16,544 bases of DNA from Methylomonas sp. (lineage in GTDB: Bacteria > Pseudomonadota > Gammaproteobacteria > Methylococcales > Methylomonadaceae), in NCBI GenBank assembly GCA_026989715.1, contig JALSIU010000206.1, forward strand, positions 1 to 16,544, in the 5' to 3' direction. Positions 7,244 to 14,477 of the stretch are shown piece by piece. Made by a program: the position numbers and the translations under genes. The notes under the pieces are model-generated. The model saw only the letters and a program-made list of their open reading frames with translations, was not told the DNA's origin and did no database searches. Position 1 is the stretch's first letter; every line of letters starts with the position of its first letter.

Positions 7244-8200
7244 ATGTCTAATGCAAATCAACACGCGAAATATCGCCAGTTAATTTATGATAAAACGCTT
7301 GCCGGTCGGTTTAGGCGGCTGACAGAGCCTGTGGCTGAATTGAGAAATTATATTCACTATCAACATATTGACGTATTTAAAGATGTGAGTAGGAAGCTGG
7401 GCTTGTTTATCTTGGTGCGCCGCACTAACCCTGAGTCATTAAAATTTATTAATTATCCTGGCTTTGTGCCTAAGCCATTGCTCTGCAAGCCTAAAACAGC
7501 GGATAGAAATATAGAGTGGCGGGTAGAAGGGTGCTATCGTCAAATCAACTGTGCTGGTTTAGTTGTGAACCCTTTTATGTTGGGGCAAGCGGCTTTTAGC
7601 ACTTGGGAAAAGTGTAAAAATGCAATGGATACCTGGCGTAAGTATTGGGGGAGTCCTGAGAATGTGCCAGAGGGATTTTTGATTCAGAATGATATGCATA
7701 GTTCATATTATGGTTGTATTATGCGCACAAATGGCGGTGCGGTAACGCGTGTCTACCCGCATAATAGAACACAACAAGGTGTTGATGCGGTCAAGACAGT
7801 CAATATGCTACCCTCGGCAACGAATACGTTTATAGACCAAGATGCCGTCAACAGTTTACCGCCCGGTTGTGCTTATATTCATGGTGACTATGATTTATAT
7901 GCGCTGGTACACAAAGATGCTTTAAGTCATCGCACTGCAATGCAAGCTTTGTTTGATGGCGAAAAACATACGCATGGCATTTACTGGAATCAATTTGAAG
8001 CGTTTGTGAATGGGCGTATCAAAATTGATATGATTCAACACGGTAGCCAAGAAAATTTTACAGGTCATTCTGAAGAGGAGGTCGATATTTTCGCGCCTTT
8101 TCCGGAGTTTGATTTGCAAAATAGAAAAACGACTAATGCCGCCAGCATGCAAACTGTTTTTAGGCAGATGTTTGATAATAGAAAAACCGTTGCCGGCTAG
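7244..8200 (+). CDS. Uncharacterised protein with class II (CyaA / edema factor / ExoY-like) nucleotidyl cyclase motifs
   Basis: I chose the ATG at 7244 (318 residues) over the in-frame TTG at 7211 because GAGGGG (7232-7237) lies six bases upstream of it. No signal peptide or membrane segment is seen, so it is probably cytoplasmic. The order and partly the spacing of residues match the class II adenylate cyclases. Lys77 and Lys84 sit in PKPLLCKPKTAD, seven residues apart like CyaA Lys58/Lys65 and edema factor Lys346/Lys353, followed as there by a small-small-Asp group. CAGLVVNP (103-110) resembles the QAGYIPVNP segment of CyaA. Asp215 and Asp217 in HGDYDLYAL match the metal-binding Asp-x-Asp, and His266 in MIQHGSQEN matches the catalytic His of VVQHGTEQN, with D-I-F (281-283) downstream. 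The Asp-to-His interval (51) is shorter than in CyaA or edema factor. Activity, activator and role are inference from recalled sequences; no secretion or immunity gene is adjacent. Confidence 0.6.
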   Translation: MSNANQHAKYRQLIYDKTLAGRFRRLTEPVAELRNYIHYQHIDVFKDVSRKLGLFILVRRTNPESLKFINYPGFVPKPLLCKPKTADRNIEWRVEGCYRQINCAGLVVNPFMLGQAAFSTWEKCKNAMDTWRKYWGSPENVPEGFLIQNDMHSSYYGCIMRTNGGAVTRVYPHNRTQQGVDAVKTVNMLPSATNTFIDQDAVNSLPPGCAYIHGDYDLYALVHKDALSHRTAMQALFDGEKHTHGIYWNQFEAFVNGRIKIDMIQHGSQENFTGHSEEEVDIFAPFPEFDLQNRKTTNAASMQTVFRQMFDNRKTVAG

Positions 8201-8206
8201 CCCCAC

Positions 8207-8243
8207 GCTTGCTAACAAAAGCTCTGTTTTCCTTAACGCAAGC
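8207..8243. repeat. Inverted repeat GCTTGC ... GCAAGC after the cyclase-like gene
   Basis: A 6-bp inverted repeat with a 25-base loop begins seven bases after the stop at 8200. The loop contains a short AAAA...TTTT pairing, but there is no T-run after the right arm, so it is a poor intrinsic terminator. It is recorded because it is the only pairing between the two genes that could end the upstream transcript. Confidence 0.2.
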
Positions 8244-8254
8244 CGCTGAAAATA

Positions 8255-8267
8255 GCGTAGAATACGC
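8255..8267 (+). promoter_or_regulatory. Short inverted repeat containing a -10-like TAGAAT upstream of ybiT
   Basis: GCGTA-gaa-TACGC is a 5-bp inverted repeat with a 3-base centre, and TAGAAT (8258-8263) inside it resembles a sigma-70 -10 box. The best upstream partner, TTAACG (8233-8238), is 19 bases away and weak. A start near 8270 would give ybiT a leader of about 75 bases. A regulator binding the repeat would cover the -10 box, but no regulator is suggested by context. Confidence 0.3.
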
Positions 8268-8345
8268 CCCCTTTATCGAATCTTATTTTACTTGGCAAGC
8301 GAACCTAAATTGCTAGTCAACACACTTTATTTGGAAAACGACAAT

Positions 8346-9935
8346 ATGCTTGCAACTGCCAATATCACCATGCAATTTGGTGCTAAGCCATTATTTGAAG
8401 ATGTCTCTGTTAAGTTTGGTAACGGTAATCGTTATGGGCTTATCGGTGCTAATGGTTGTGGTAAATCAACTTTTATGAAAATTTTAGCCGGTGACTTAGA
8501 AGCTACCGCCGGTAATGTTTCTAAAGACCCGAATGAGCGTATTGGTAAATTGAGGCAAGACCAGTTCGCTTATGAAGAATATATGGTGCTAGATACCGTT
8601 ATTATGGGGCATGAAGACTTATGGCGCGTTAAATCTGAACGGGATGCCATTTATGCCAATCCGAATATGACGGAAGCCGATGGCATGCGGGCGGCGGAAC
8701 TTGAATCTGAATTCGCAGAAATGGATGGTTATACTGCAGAGGCGCGTGCAGGCGAATTGTTAGCCGGTGTCGGTATTCCAACAGAACAGCACTATGGTTT
8801 AATGAGTGAGGTCGCACCAGGTTGGAAATTGCGGGTATTATTGGCGCAGGTATTGTTTTCTGAGCCGGATATTATGTTATTGGATGAGCCAACCAATAAC
8901 TTAGATATTAATGCCATTCGCTGGCTGGAAGGCATTTTAAACGAGCGTCATTGCACGATGGTGATTATTTCGCATGATCGTCACTTCTTAAATAGCGTTT
9001 GTAGTCATATGGCCGATTTGGATTATGGTGAATTACGTTTGTACCCAGGTAATTATGATGATTATATGCGTGCCTCTACGTTGATAACGGAACAGTTGCA
9101 GGCCGATAATGCTAAGAAAAAAGCCAAAATTGCAGAACTTAATGCATTTGTCAGTCGCTTTTCCGCCAATGCATCGAAATCCAAACAAGCGACTTCGCGC
9201 GCTAAACAGATTGATAAAATTGAGCTGGCTGATATTAAACCGTCTAGTCGCCGCAACCCTTTTATTCGTTTCCAGCAAGATAAAAAATTGCATCGTTTAG
9301 CGATTGAAATTGAAGGTTTAGGTAAGACTTATGATGAACAGGTTTTTGCCGATTTTAATTTAATGGTGGAAGTTGGGGAGCGTGTGGCAATTATTGGCCC
9401 TAATGGTATTGGTAAAACCACCTTATTAAAATGCTTAGTTGGCGAAACAGAGCCGACGGCGGGAACGGTTAAATGGTCTGAAAATGCACAGCTAGGCTAT
9501 TATCCGCAAGATCATGCAGCAGATTTTGAGGGCAATGAAAAACTGTTTGAGTGGATGGAGCAATGGGGTAAGCCCAGTGATGATGACCAAGCTATTCGGG
9601 GTATTTTAGGACGTTTATTATTTTCACAAAATGATATTGATAAAACGGTGGGCGTGTTATCGGGGGGTGAGCAAGGGCGAATGATGTTCGGTAAATTAAT
9701 GCTACAACGTGATAATATTTTATTAATGGATGAGCCGACTAATCACCTGGATATGGAGTCCATTGAGGCATTAAATTTAGCATTGGAAAATTATCCCGGC
9801 ACTTTATTTTTTGTCAGCCATGACCGTGAATTTGTCTCCTCTTTGGCCACGCGCGTACTGGATATGACCGCCACTGGGATTATTGATTTTCGTGGCACTT
9901 ATGAAGAATACTTGGCTAGTCAGAGCGTGGCATAA
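8346..9935 (+). CDS. ybiT: ABC-F family ATP-binding protein, YbiT orthologue
   Basis: From the ATG at 8346 the 529-residue product starts MLATANITMQFGAKPLFED, which aligns with the E. coli YbiT N-terminus; the TTG at 8292 would add 18 residues with no homologous feature. It has two ATPase modules and no membrane segments. Walker A motifs are GANGCGKST (34-42) and GPNGIGKTT (351-359). The first signature is replaced by MSEVAPGWKLR (153-163), as in YbiT, and the second is LSGGEQGR (438-445). Walker B plus EPTNNLD and EPTNHLD follow each. A charged linker (about 240-305, NAKKKAKIAEL then SRAKQIDKI) corresponds to the ABC-F arm that reaches the ribosomal P-site tRNA. ABC-F proteins act on translation, and YbiT's precise task is not settled. 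The ribosome binding site (GGA at 8333-8335) is weak. The gene converges on its right neighbour with 6 bases between stops. Confidence 0.95.
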   Translation: MLATANITMQFGAKPLFEDVSVKFGNGNRYGLIGANGCGKSTFMKILAGDLEATAGNVSKDPNERIGKLRQDQFAYEEYMVLDTVIMGHEDLWRVKSERDAIYANPNMTEADGMRAAELESEFAEMDGYTAEARAGELLAGVGIPTEQHYGLMSEVAPGWKLRVLLAQVLFSEPDIMLLDEPTNNLDINAIRWLEGILNERHCTMVIISHDRHFLNSVCSHMADLDYGELRLYPGNYDDYMRASTLITEQLQADNAKKKAKIAELNAFVSRFSANASKSKQATSRAKQIDKIELADIKPSSRRNPFIRFQQDKKLHRLAIEIEGLGKTYDEQVFADFNLMVEVGERVAIIGPNGIGKTTLLKCLVGETEPTAGTVKWSENAQLGYYPQDHAADFEGNEKLFEWMEQWGKPSDDDQAIRGILGRLLFSQNDIDKTVGVLSGGEQGRMMFGKLMLQRDNILLMDEPTNHLDMESIEALNLALENYPGTLFFVSHDREFVSSLATRVLDMTATGIIDFRGTYEEYLASQSVA

Positions 9936-9941
9936 AGCGAG

Positions 9942-10706
9942 TTAATAGCGCATGCCATACCAAATGCAACCCATCATCTCATGAATGATTAAGGTACTTT
10001 TTTGCAGAGCCGCTACCGATGGTAAAAAGCTAAATATATTGAGCTTTTTGGTATAGGATAAAAAAGCAGTGGGGGCAGGTAGTACCTGCAAGCCTTGTTG
10101 CTGAAATTGTGTCACGGCTCTTTGCATATGATAGGCATGAGTGACCAATAGAATGCGATTAATGTCTTGGGGAATTAAAATGGCTTGGGTATAGCGAGCA
10201 TTTTCTGCCGTATTGCGGCTCTTGGTTTCTTGCCAACGTACCGGCTGCTGAAATTCATTTATTAATGCTTGCGCCATGAGTTCCGCTTCAGAGGGAAATT
10301 CTGCATGGAATACCTTGCCCCCTGAAACCAGCACGGGTAATTGGGTTTGCTTAGCGAGTTTGGCTGCATAACGAATGCGCTCTAAAGTGCGACTTTTTAG
10401 CGTAGCAATTTGTTGGTATTCGGGAGCAGGTTCACGCAAGCCACCCCCTAATACGACAATAGCTTGGGCATTAAAGTCTTTTTGGGCAGCCTTGTTTAAG
10501 GGCGGGTAGACCTCATGCGTTGCCGCTAAGTATTGGCTGACGATAGGCAGGCTCAGCAACAATAAAGTACCCAGTGCAAAATAAAGTAAGCGCGTGGCAA
10601 TGCAGGGGTGGCATTGTATTAGCATCACCCCTGATAGGCTGATGATTAGCAAACTGGCTAAAGGCAATAATAAGGTTTTGATAATATAAATAATGCTAAT
10701 ATCCAT
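9942..10706 (-). CDS. YdcF/ElyC/SanA-like (DUF218) membrane protein
   Basis: The 254-residue protein has two N-terminal membrane segments (about 8-30 and 38-58) and then a DUF218 domain. Landmarks are AIVVLGGGLRE (82-92), LPVLVSGGK (123-131), the Glu/Asn-rich ETKSRNTAENARYT motif (160-173) and RILLVTHAYHMQRA (184-197). The topology resembles ElyC, whose loss in E. coli affects peptidoglycan lipid-carrier metabolism, and YdcF and SanA share the domain. The biochemical reaction is not established for this protein. The start at 10706 has no clear ribosome binding site, but it begins just before the first membrane helix. The gene is convergent with ybiT and divergent from pilS, so it is probably transcribed alone. 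Family is well supported; ElyC orthology specifically is a guess based on two membrane segments. Confidence 0.88.
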   Translation of the reverse strand: MDISIIYIIKTLLLPLASLLIISLSGVMLIQCHPCIATRLLYFALGTLLLLSLPIVSQYLAATHEVYPPLNKAAQKDFNAQAIVVLGGGLREPAPEYQQIATLKSRTLERIRYAAKLAKQTQLPVLVSGGKVFHAEFPSEAELMAQALINEFQQPVRWQETKSRNTAENARYTQAILIPQDINRILLVTHAYHMQRAVTQFQQQGLQVLPAPTAFLSYTKKLNIFSFLPSVAALQKSTLIIHEMMGCIWYGMRY

Positions 10707-10849
10707 ATATTGGAGTGCTTGTGTTGCAAAATATCCTAGGTCTTGATTGTCGTAAAAACTGAAAGATGTTGCAACCTTAATTGAACTTGCCGCCGCATAA
10801 TGAACAATATCGTATAATAAATCCCCTATTCATTCTATAAGGACAGTTT
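10707..10849. promoter_or_regulatory. Divergent intergenic region between the DUF218 gene and pilS
   Basis: This 143-base gap must hold promoters for both directions. On the plus strand there are -10-like CATAAT (10796-10801) and TATAAT (10813-10818), with TTGCAA (10769-10774) and TTGAAC (10781-10786) upstream, but the spacers (21 or 26 bases) are too long for a standard promoter. AAGGA (10839-10843) is a good ribosome binding site six bases before pilS. No sigma-54 GG-N10-GC element was found. Confidence 0.35.
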
Positions 10850-12475
10850 ATGCGTGCTGAATCACAGTCTATTTCGCCTTGTCCTTTCTCTAAGGGCTAT
10901 AAAATTCCGGTGACACAGGCGTGGTTTTACTTGAAAAGTTTTGCCGCTTATCGTGTGATTCTCGCCAGCCTTTTTGTGCTGATTTATTATTTGCCACAAG
11001 ATATCCCCTTTATTAAAGCACAGTACTTAAGCTTATACCGCTTCAGTAGTTTTACTTATTTATTGATGGTCTTGTTGAGTGGGTTTTGTATTTATTGGCG
11101 GCGTACCAGTTATTCTACACAAGCGCAAATACAGATTTTTAGCGATATTTTTATGCTGACCCTCATTATGCATGCTTGCGGTGGTTTAGGCAGTGGTGTA
11201 GGGGCATTAATGTTAGTCACGACCGGTGCAGGGGGCTTACTGGTTGGTGGTCGTTGCGCCATGTTGTTTGCTGCGATTGCTAGTTTATTTGTTTTTGCTG
11301 AACAAGCCTATACCTATCGTGTCGGTGATTTTAATAGTCTTTCCTATTCTTATGCGGGCATACTAGGTGCCGGTTTTTTTTCGTTGGCCTTGTTATCCTA
11401 TTTGCTGGCAAAACGTACTGAGCAAACGGAACTGATTTCAACGCAACAAAAAGAAACCATTATTTCTTTGGAAGAGTTGAATCAGTATATTATTCAAAAT
11501 ATGAAATCAGGCATCATTATATGTAATCAGCATAAGATGATTACTAGCTATAATGAAGCTTGCCCGCGTTTATTAGGCATTGATAGTTTGCCTGATAATT
11601 TAACAGATATTACGATTAAACTGGCAAGTGCCTTCGATGCTTGGAGAGAAAATACTTTTAATAAAGAGTTTATTAATATTGCAATACCTGGAAAAGAAGG
11701 CGTTAATGTCCATTTTGCTTCTTTACCAACACAGCATGATATGTACTTTATGATTACGCTGGAAGATACGGCCTTATATAATCAACGGGTTCAACAAAGT
11801 AAACTCGCTTCATTGGGGTTTTTAACGGCTAATATTGCTCATGAGATTCGTAATCCATTAGGTGCGATTAGTCATGCAGGTGAGTTATTGGCAGAATGTC
11901 CTGATTTATCGGCACAAGACCGTCGTTTGACTGAAATCATTAAAACACATGCTTATCGTGTCAATTCCATTATTGAGGATATCCTACAGCTCTCTCGACG
12001 TAAGCACTCTCGGCAAGAGCGGATTCAATTGCAGAACTGGCTACCGACGTATTTAGCTACGTTTGAGTCGGAAAATAGTGGCCATCAAGGGCAATTCCAG
12101 CTCTCTATGGATAGGCAGGTTGCTGATATTTTGGTTGACCCGCATCATTTAACACAAATTTTAAATAATCTTTGTGAAAACGCTCTAAAATACAGTTATG
12201 TAACCGATAAAAGAATAATCCTTAAGCTGACGACTATTTATAATCAAACTTGCATAGAAATCATTGATTTTGGAAAAAATATACCGCCGGAAGTCATTGA
12301 ACATTTATTTGAGCCTTTTTATACTACCTCCAGTTTTGGTACGGGGTTAGGCTTGTATATTTCGCGAGAACTCGCCGAGTTAAATCAGGCAAAACTCAGT
12401 TACCTGCCTTTTGAACAGGGAAACTGTTTTCGGTTATGCCTAGCAGATGCGGAACAAAAAATAATTGAATTATGA
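10850..12475 (+). CDS. pilS: Sensor histidine kinase PilS
   Basis: The 541-residue protein has about six N-terminal membrane segments between residues 33 and 187, a short coiled stretch (SLEELNQYIIQNMKSGII, 206-223), a PAS-like region (about 210-310) and a histidine kinase core. Phospho-acceptor His331 is in HEIRNPLGAISHA, the N box is NLCENALKYS (440-449), and FEPFYTT (488-493) and GTGLGLYISRELAE (497-510) complete the ATPase domain. NLEELN-like linker, HEIRNPLGAISHA and the C-terminal segment match Pseudomonas PilS closely. The protein senses pilin in the membrane and controls PilR, and thereby pilA transcription. One oddity is that the G1 box reads D473-F-G-K-N477, so the second glycine of Asp-x-Gly-x-Gly is Asn. 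Its stop overlaps pilR by four bases (ATGA). No pilin gene is in the window. Confidence 0.95.
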   Translation: MRAESQSISPCPFSKGYKIPVTQAWFYLKSFAAYRVILASLFVLIYYLPQDIPFIKAQYLSLYRFSSFTYLLMVLLSGFCIYWRRTSYSTQAQIQIFSDIFMLTLIMHACGGLGSGVGALMLVTTGAGGLLVGGRCAMLFAAIASLFVFAEQAYTYRVGDFNSLSYSYAGILGAGFFSLALLSYLLAKRTEQTELISTQQKETIISLEELNQYIIQNMKSGIIICNQHKMITSYNEACPRLLGIDSLPDNLTDITIKLASAFDAWRENTFNKEFINIAIPGKEGVNVHFASLPTQHDMYFMITLEDTALYNQRVQQSKLASLGFLTANIAHEIRNPLGAISHAGELLAECPDLSAQDRRLTEIIKTHAYRVNSIIEDILQLSRRKHSRQERIQLQNWLPTYLATFESENSGHQGQFQLSMDRQVADILVDPHHLTQILNNLCENALKYSYVTDKRIILKLTTIYNQTCIEIIDFGKNIPPEVIEHLFEPFYTTSSFGTGLGLYISRELAELNQAKLSYLPFEQGNCFRLCLADAEQKIIEL

Positions 12476-13812
12476 GTACAGTACAAGCCCTAGTTATTGA
12501 TGATGAAGCCGATATTCGTGAGCTGTTAGATATTACGCTCAGTCGCATGGATATTAACACTTTTGCTGCTGAAAATTTACAAAGTGCCAAGCGATTATTA
12601 AAAGAAAAAACATTTGATGTGTGCTTGACGGATATGCGCCTACCTGACGGTGATGGCTTGGATTTATTGCAGGAAATGCAAATTCTATACCCTAGATTAC
12701 CTGTTATTGTCATTACCGCGCATGGCAATATGGATGTGGCCGTCAAAGCAATGAAACAAGGCGCATTTGACTTTATATCTAAGCCTGTTGAGCTAAAAGA
12801 CTTGCGTCAAATCGTGCGTAATGCACTCAAATCCAATGCGGTTCTAAAACAAGACAGGCGTTCGCGCCACTTGTTATTAGGTGATTCTACTGCCATGCGT
12901 GATATTCGTGCCAAAATAAGTAAAATTGCGCGTAGCCAAGCCCCTGTGTATATCCGAGGCGAATCAGGATCGGGAAAAGAATTGGTTGCACGTTTAGTAC
13001 ATAAACAAAGTGCGCGTAGTGCAGAGCCTTTTATTGCCGTCAATTGCGGCGCTATCCCGCATGAGTTGATGGAAAGTGAATTTTTTGGGCATAAAAAGGG
13101 AAGTTTTACCGGGGCAACAACAGACAAGGTGGGCTTATTTCAAGCAGCAACGGGGGGGACTTTATTTTTAGATGAAGTCGCTGATTTACCCCTCGATTTG
13201 CAAGTAAAACTATTGCGTGCCATTCAAGAAAAAAAAGTGCGTGCCATTGGTAGTCAACAAGAAGAAAGTGTCGATATAAGGCTATTAAGTGCCACTCATA
13301 AAGATTTAGCGCAATTGGTACAAGATGGCAAGTTCAGACAAGATTTATATTATCGTATTAATGTTATCGAATTGCTTGTACCAAGCTTGCGGCATCGCCG
13401 TGAAGATATTCCACAGTTATGCGAGTTATTTTTAAATAAAATTGCGCATGCTAATCAAATGCCTGAGGCAAAATTATCCGCAGGCGCGGTAAAAGCACTA
13501 CAAAATTATCAATTTCCCGGTAATGTGCGTGAATTAGAAAATATTCTTGAGCGGGCTGTCACTTTATACGAAGGCAAATTGATTACCGAAAGTGATTTAC
13601 ACCTAGAAAAAGGCAGTTTGCAATTACCTGATGCAAGTGCTTATGTGCCTGAGATGGAGTCGCTTGAGGATTATTTGGAAGAAATTGAAAAACATGCCAT
13701 CAGTGAAGCATTAGAAAAAAATAAATGGAACCGTACGGCGACCGCAAAGCAATTAGGGATGAGTTTTAGGTCGCTACGTTATCGCTTAAAAAAATTAGGT
13801 TTAGAGCAGTGA
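12472..13812 (+). CDS. pilR: Sigma-54-dependent response regulator PilR
   Basis: The 446-residue protein has the NtrC-type order. The receiver domain (1-120) has Asp11/Asp12, phospho-acceptor Asp54 in CLTDMRLPDG and Lys104. The AAA+ domain has Walker A GESGSGKE (163-170), the sigma-54 contact loop GSFTGA (210-215), Walker B LFLDE (231-235) and FRQDLYYRINV. A Fis-type helix-turn-helix closes the protein (NRTATAKQLGMSFRSLRYRLKKLG). The Ser in GSFTGA is also found in Pseudomonas PilR, so it is not a defect. It activates pilA with RpoN after phosphorylation by PilS. The ATG overlaps the pilS stop (ATGA), and its own stop overlaps the next gene's GTG (GTGA), so all three genes are probably co-translated. 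Confidence 0.96.
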   Translation: MSTVQALVIDDEADIRELLDITLSRMDINTFAAENLQSAKRLLKEKTFDVCLTDMRLPDGDGLDLLQEMQILYPRLPVIVITAHGNMDVAVKAMKQGAFDFISKPVELKDLRQIVRNALKSNAVLKQDRRSRHLLLGDSTAMRDIRAKISKIARSQAPVYIRGESGSGKELVARLVHKQSARSAEPFIAVNCGAIPHELMESEFFGHKKGSFTGATTDKVGLFQAATGGTLFLDEVADLPLDLQVKLLRAIQEKKVRAIGSQQEESVDIRLLSATHKDLAQLVQDGKFRQDLYYRINVIELLVPSLRHRREDIPQLCELFLNKIAHANQMPEAKLSAGAVKALQNYQFPGNVRELENILERAVTLYEGKLITESDLHLEKGSLQLPDASAYVPEMESLEDYLEEIEKHAISEALEKNKWNRTATAKQLGMSFRSLRYRLKKLGLEQ

Positions 13813-14348
13813 AGAGCGTCTTTATTTTTATCGTTTTATTGCAAACTATGCTGTATAACACGGCATTATTTGCCGAAACGCCCCAAGATTTATTTATTGC
13901 CGTTATTCAGGGCAAGCAGCAACGGGTGCAAAATATATTAATGCAAGGCATTGACGTCAATACGCCTATTGCCAGTGGGCGTACTGCCTTGATGGCGGCT
14001 GCCTACAGCGGCAATTTCCGTATTGCAAAATTATTATTAACGTATGGTGCTAATGTCAATTTGAGCGATAAACAAGGCACTACCGCCTTAATGGATGCCA
14101 TTATTTTTGGTGACCAGCGCATTGTTAAGCTACTGGTAACGGCAGGTGCAGAGGTCAATGCGGCAAATGCACAAGGCGATGGCGCGTTAGAAATCGCAAA
14201 AAAAATAGGCCGCAAACAATTGCAAAAACTTTTGCAAAGCGCAGGCGCAAAGGAGCAAGTGCGTGAGACAGCAAAAAAAGAAGCCGATGCCCCACAAAAA
14301 GAGCCCGCGCAAGATAAGGCCGCAAAAACCGACACGCAAGCAGAATAA
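13809..14348 (+). CDS. Secreted ankyrin-repeat protein coupled to pilR
   Basis: The 179-residue product starts with a hydrophobic signal peptide, MKSVFIFIVLLQTMLYNTALFA, likely cut after residue 22 (ALFA before ETPQ), so it should be periplasmic or exported. About four ankyrin repeats follow (24-56, 57-89, 90-122 and a degenerate 123-146), with the usual GRTALMAAAYSGNFRIAKLLLTYGANVN pattern seen across positions 57-84. The last 30 residues are a low-complexity tail rich in Lys, Ala, Glu, Pro and Gln. The GTG start overlaps the pilR stop by four bases, which explains the absence of its own clear ribosome binding site and supports the GTG. Ankyrin repeats bind proteins, and the partner is unknown. 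Its place directly after pilSR suggests a link to pilus signalling or envelope sensing, but this is inference from position only. Confidence 0.88.
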   Translation: MKSVFIFIVLLQTMLYNTALFAETPQDLFIAVIQGKQQRVQNILMQGIDVNTPIASGRTALMAAAYSGNFRIAKLLLTYGANVNLSDKQGTTALMDAIIFGDQRIVKLLVTAGAEVNAANAQGDGALEIAKKIGRKQLQKLLQSAGAKEQVRETAKKEADAPQKEPAQDKAAKTDTQAE

Positions 14349-14434
14349 TACGGAACCTAAAGGCTATTGCGACAATAACTCGCGCATTAAAAAGGCAGGT
14401 AGGGTATTATAGTGTATACATTTTTTTAAAATCA

Positions 14435-14458
14435 GGCAGCGTTTTATCAAACTCTGCC
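14435..14458 (+). promoter_or_regulatory. Leader hairpin upstream of deaD
   Basis: GGCAG-c-GTTT pairs with AAAC-t-CTGCC around a TATC loop, giving nine base pairs with one internal mismatch. It ends 19 bases before the deaD start and 8 bases before the AGGA ribosome binding site (14467-14470). There is no T-run after it, so it is not a typical terminator. The 129-base leader also has -10-like TATTAT (14405-14410) and TATACA (14415-14420) without good -35 partners. DeaD/CsdA is cold-induced in E. coli with leader-based control, so a regulatory leader is plausible but unproven here. Confidence 0.45.
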
Positions 14459-14477
14459 AAGTCAGTAGGAACGCTTA

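Noticed and set aside
7244..8200. Calling the cyclase-like protein a secreted toxin or type III effector
   Set aside because: There is no signal peptide, secretion gene, chaperone or immunity gene nearby; only the catalytic motifs are supported.
8292..8345. TTG start 18 codons upstream of ybiT
   Set aside because: The ATG at 8346 begins exactly where YbiT homology begins.
13099..13116. GSFTGA in PilR as a defective sigma-54 loop
   Set aside because: Pseudomonas PilR carries the same Ser variant and is active.
14003..14335. 110-residue minus-strand frame rich in Cys, Ser and Phe opposite the ankyrin gene
   Set aside because: Its composition is what the reverse complement of Lys/Ala/Gln-rich ankyrin codons gives, and the plus frame has a signal peptide and repeats.
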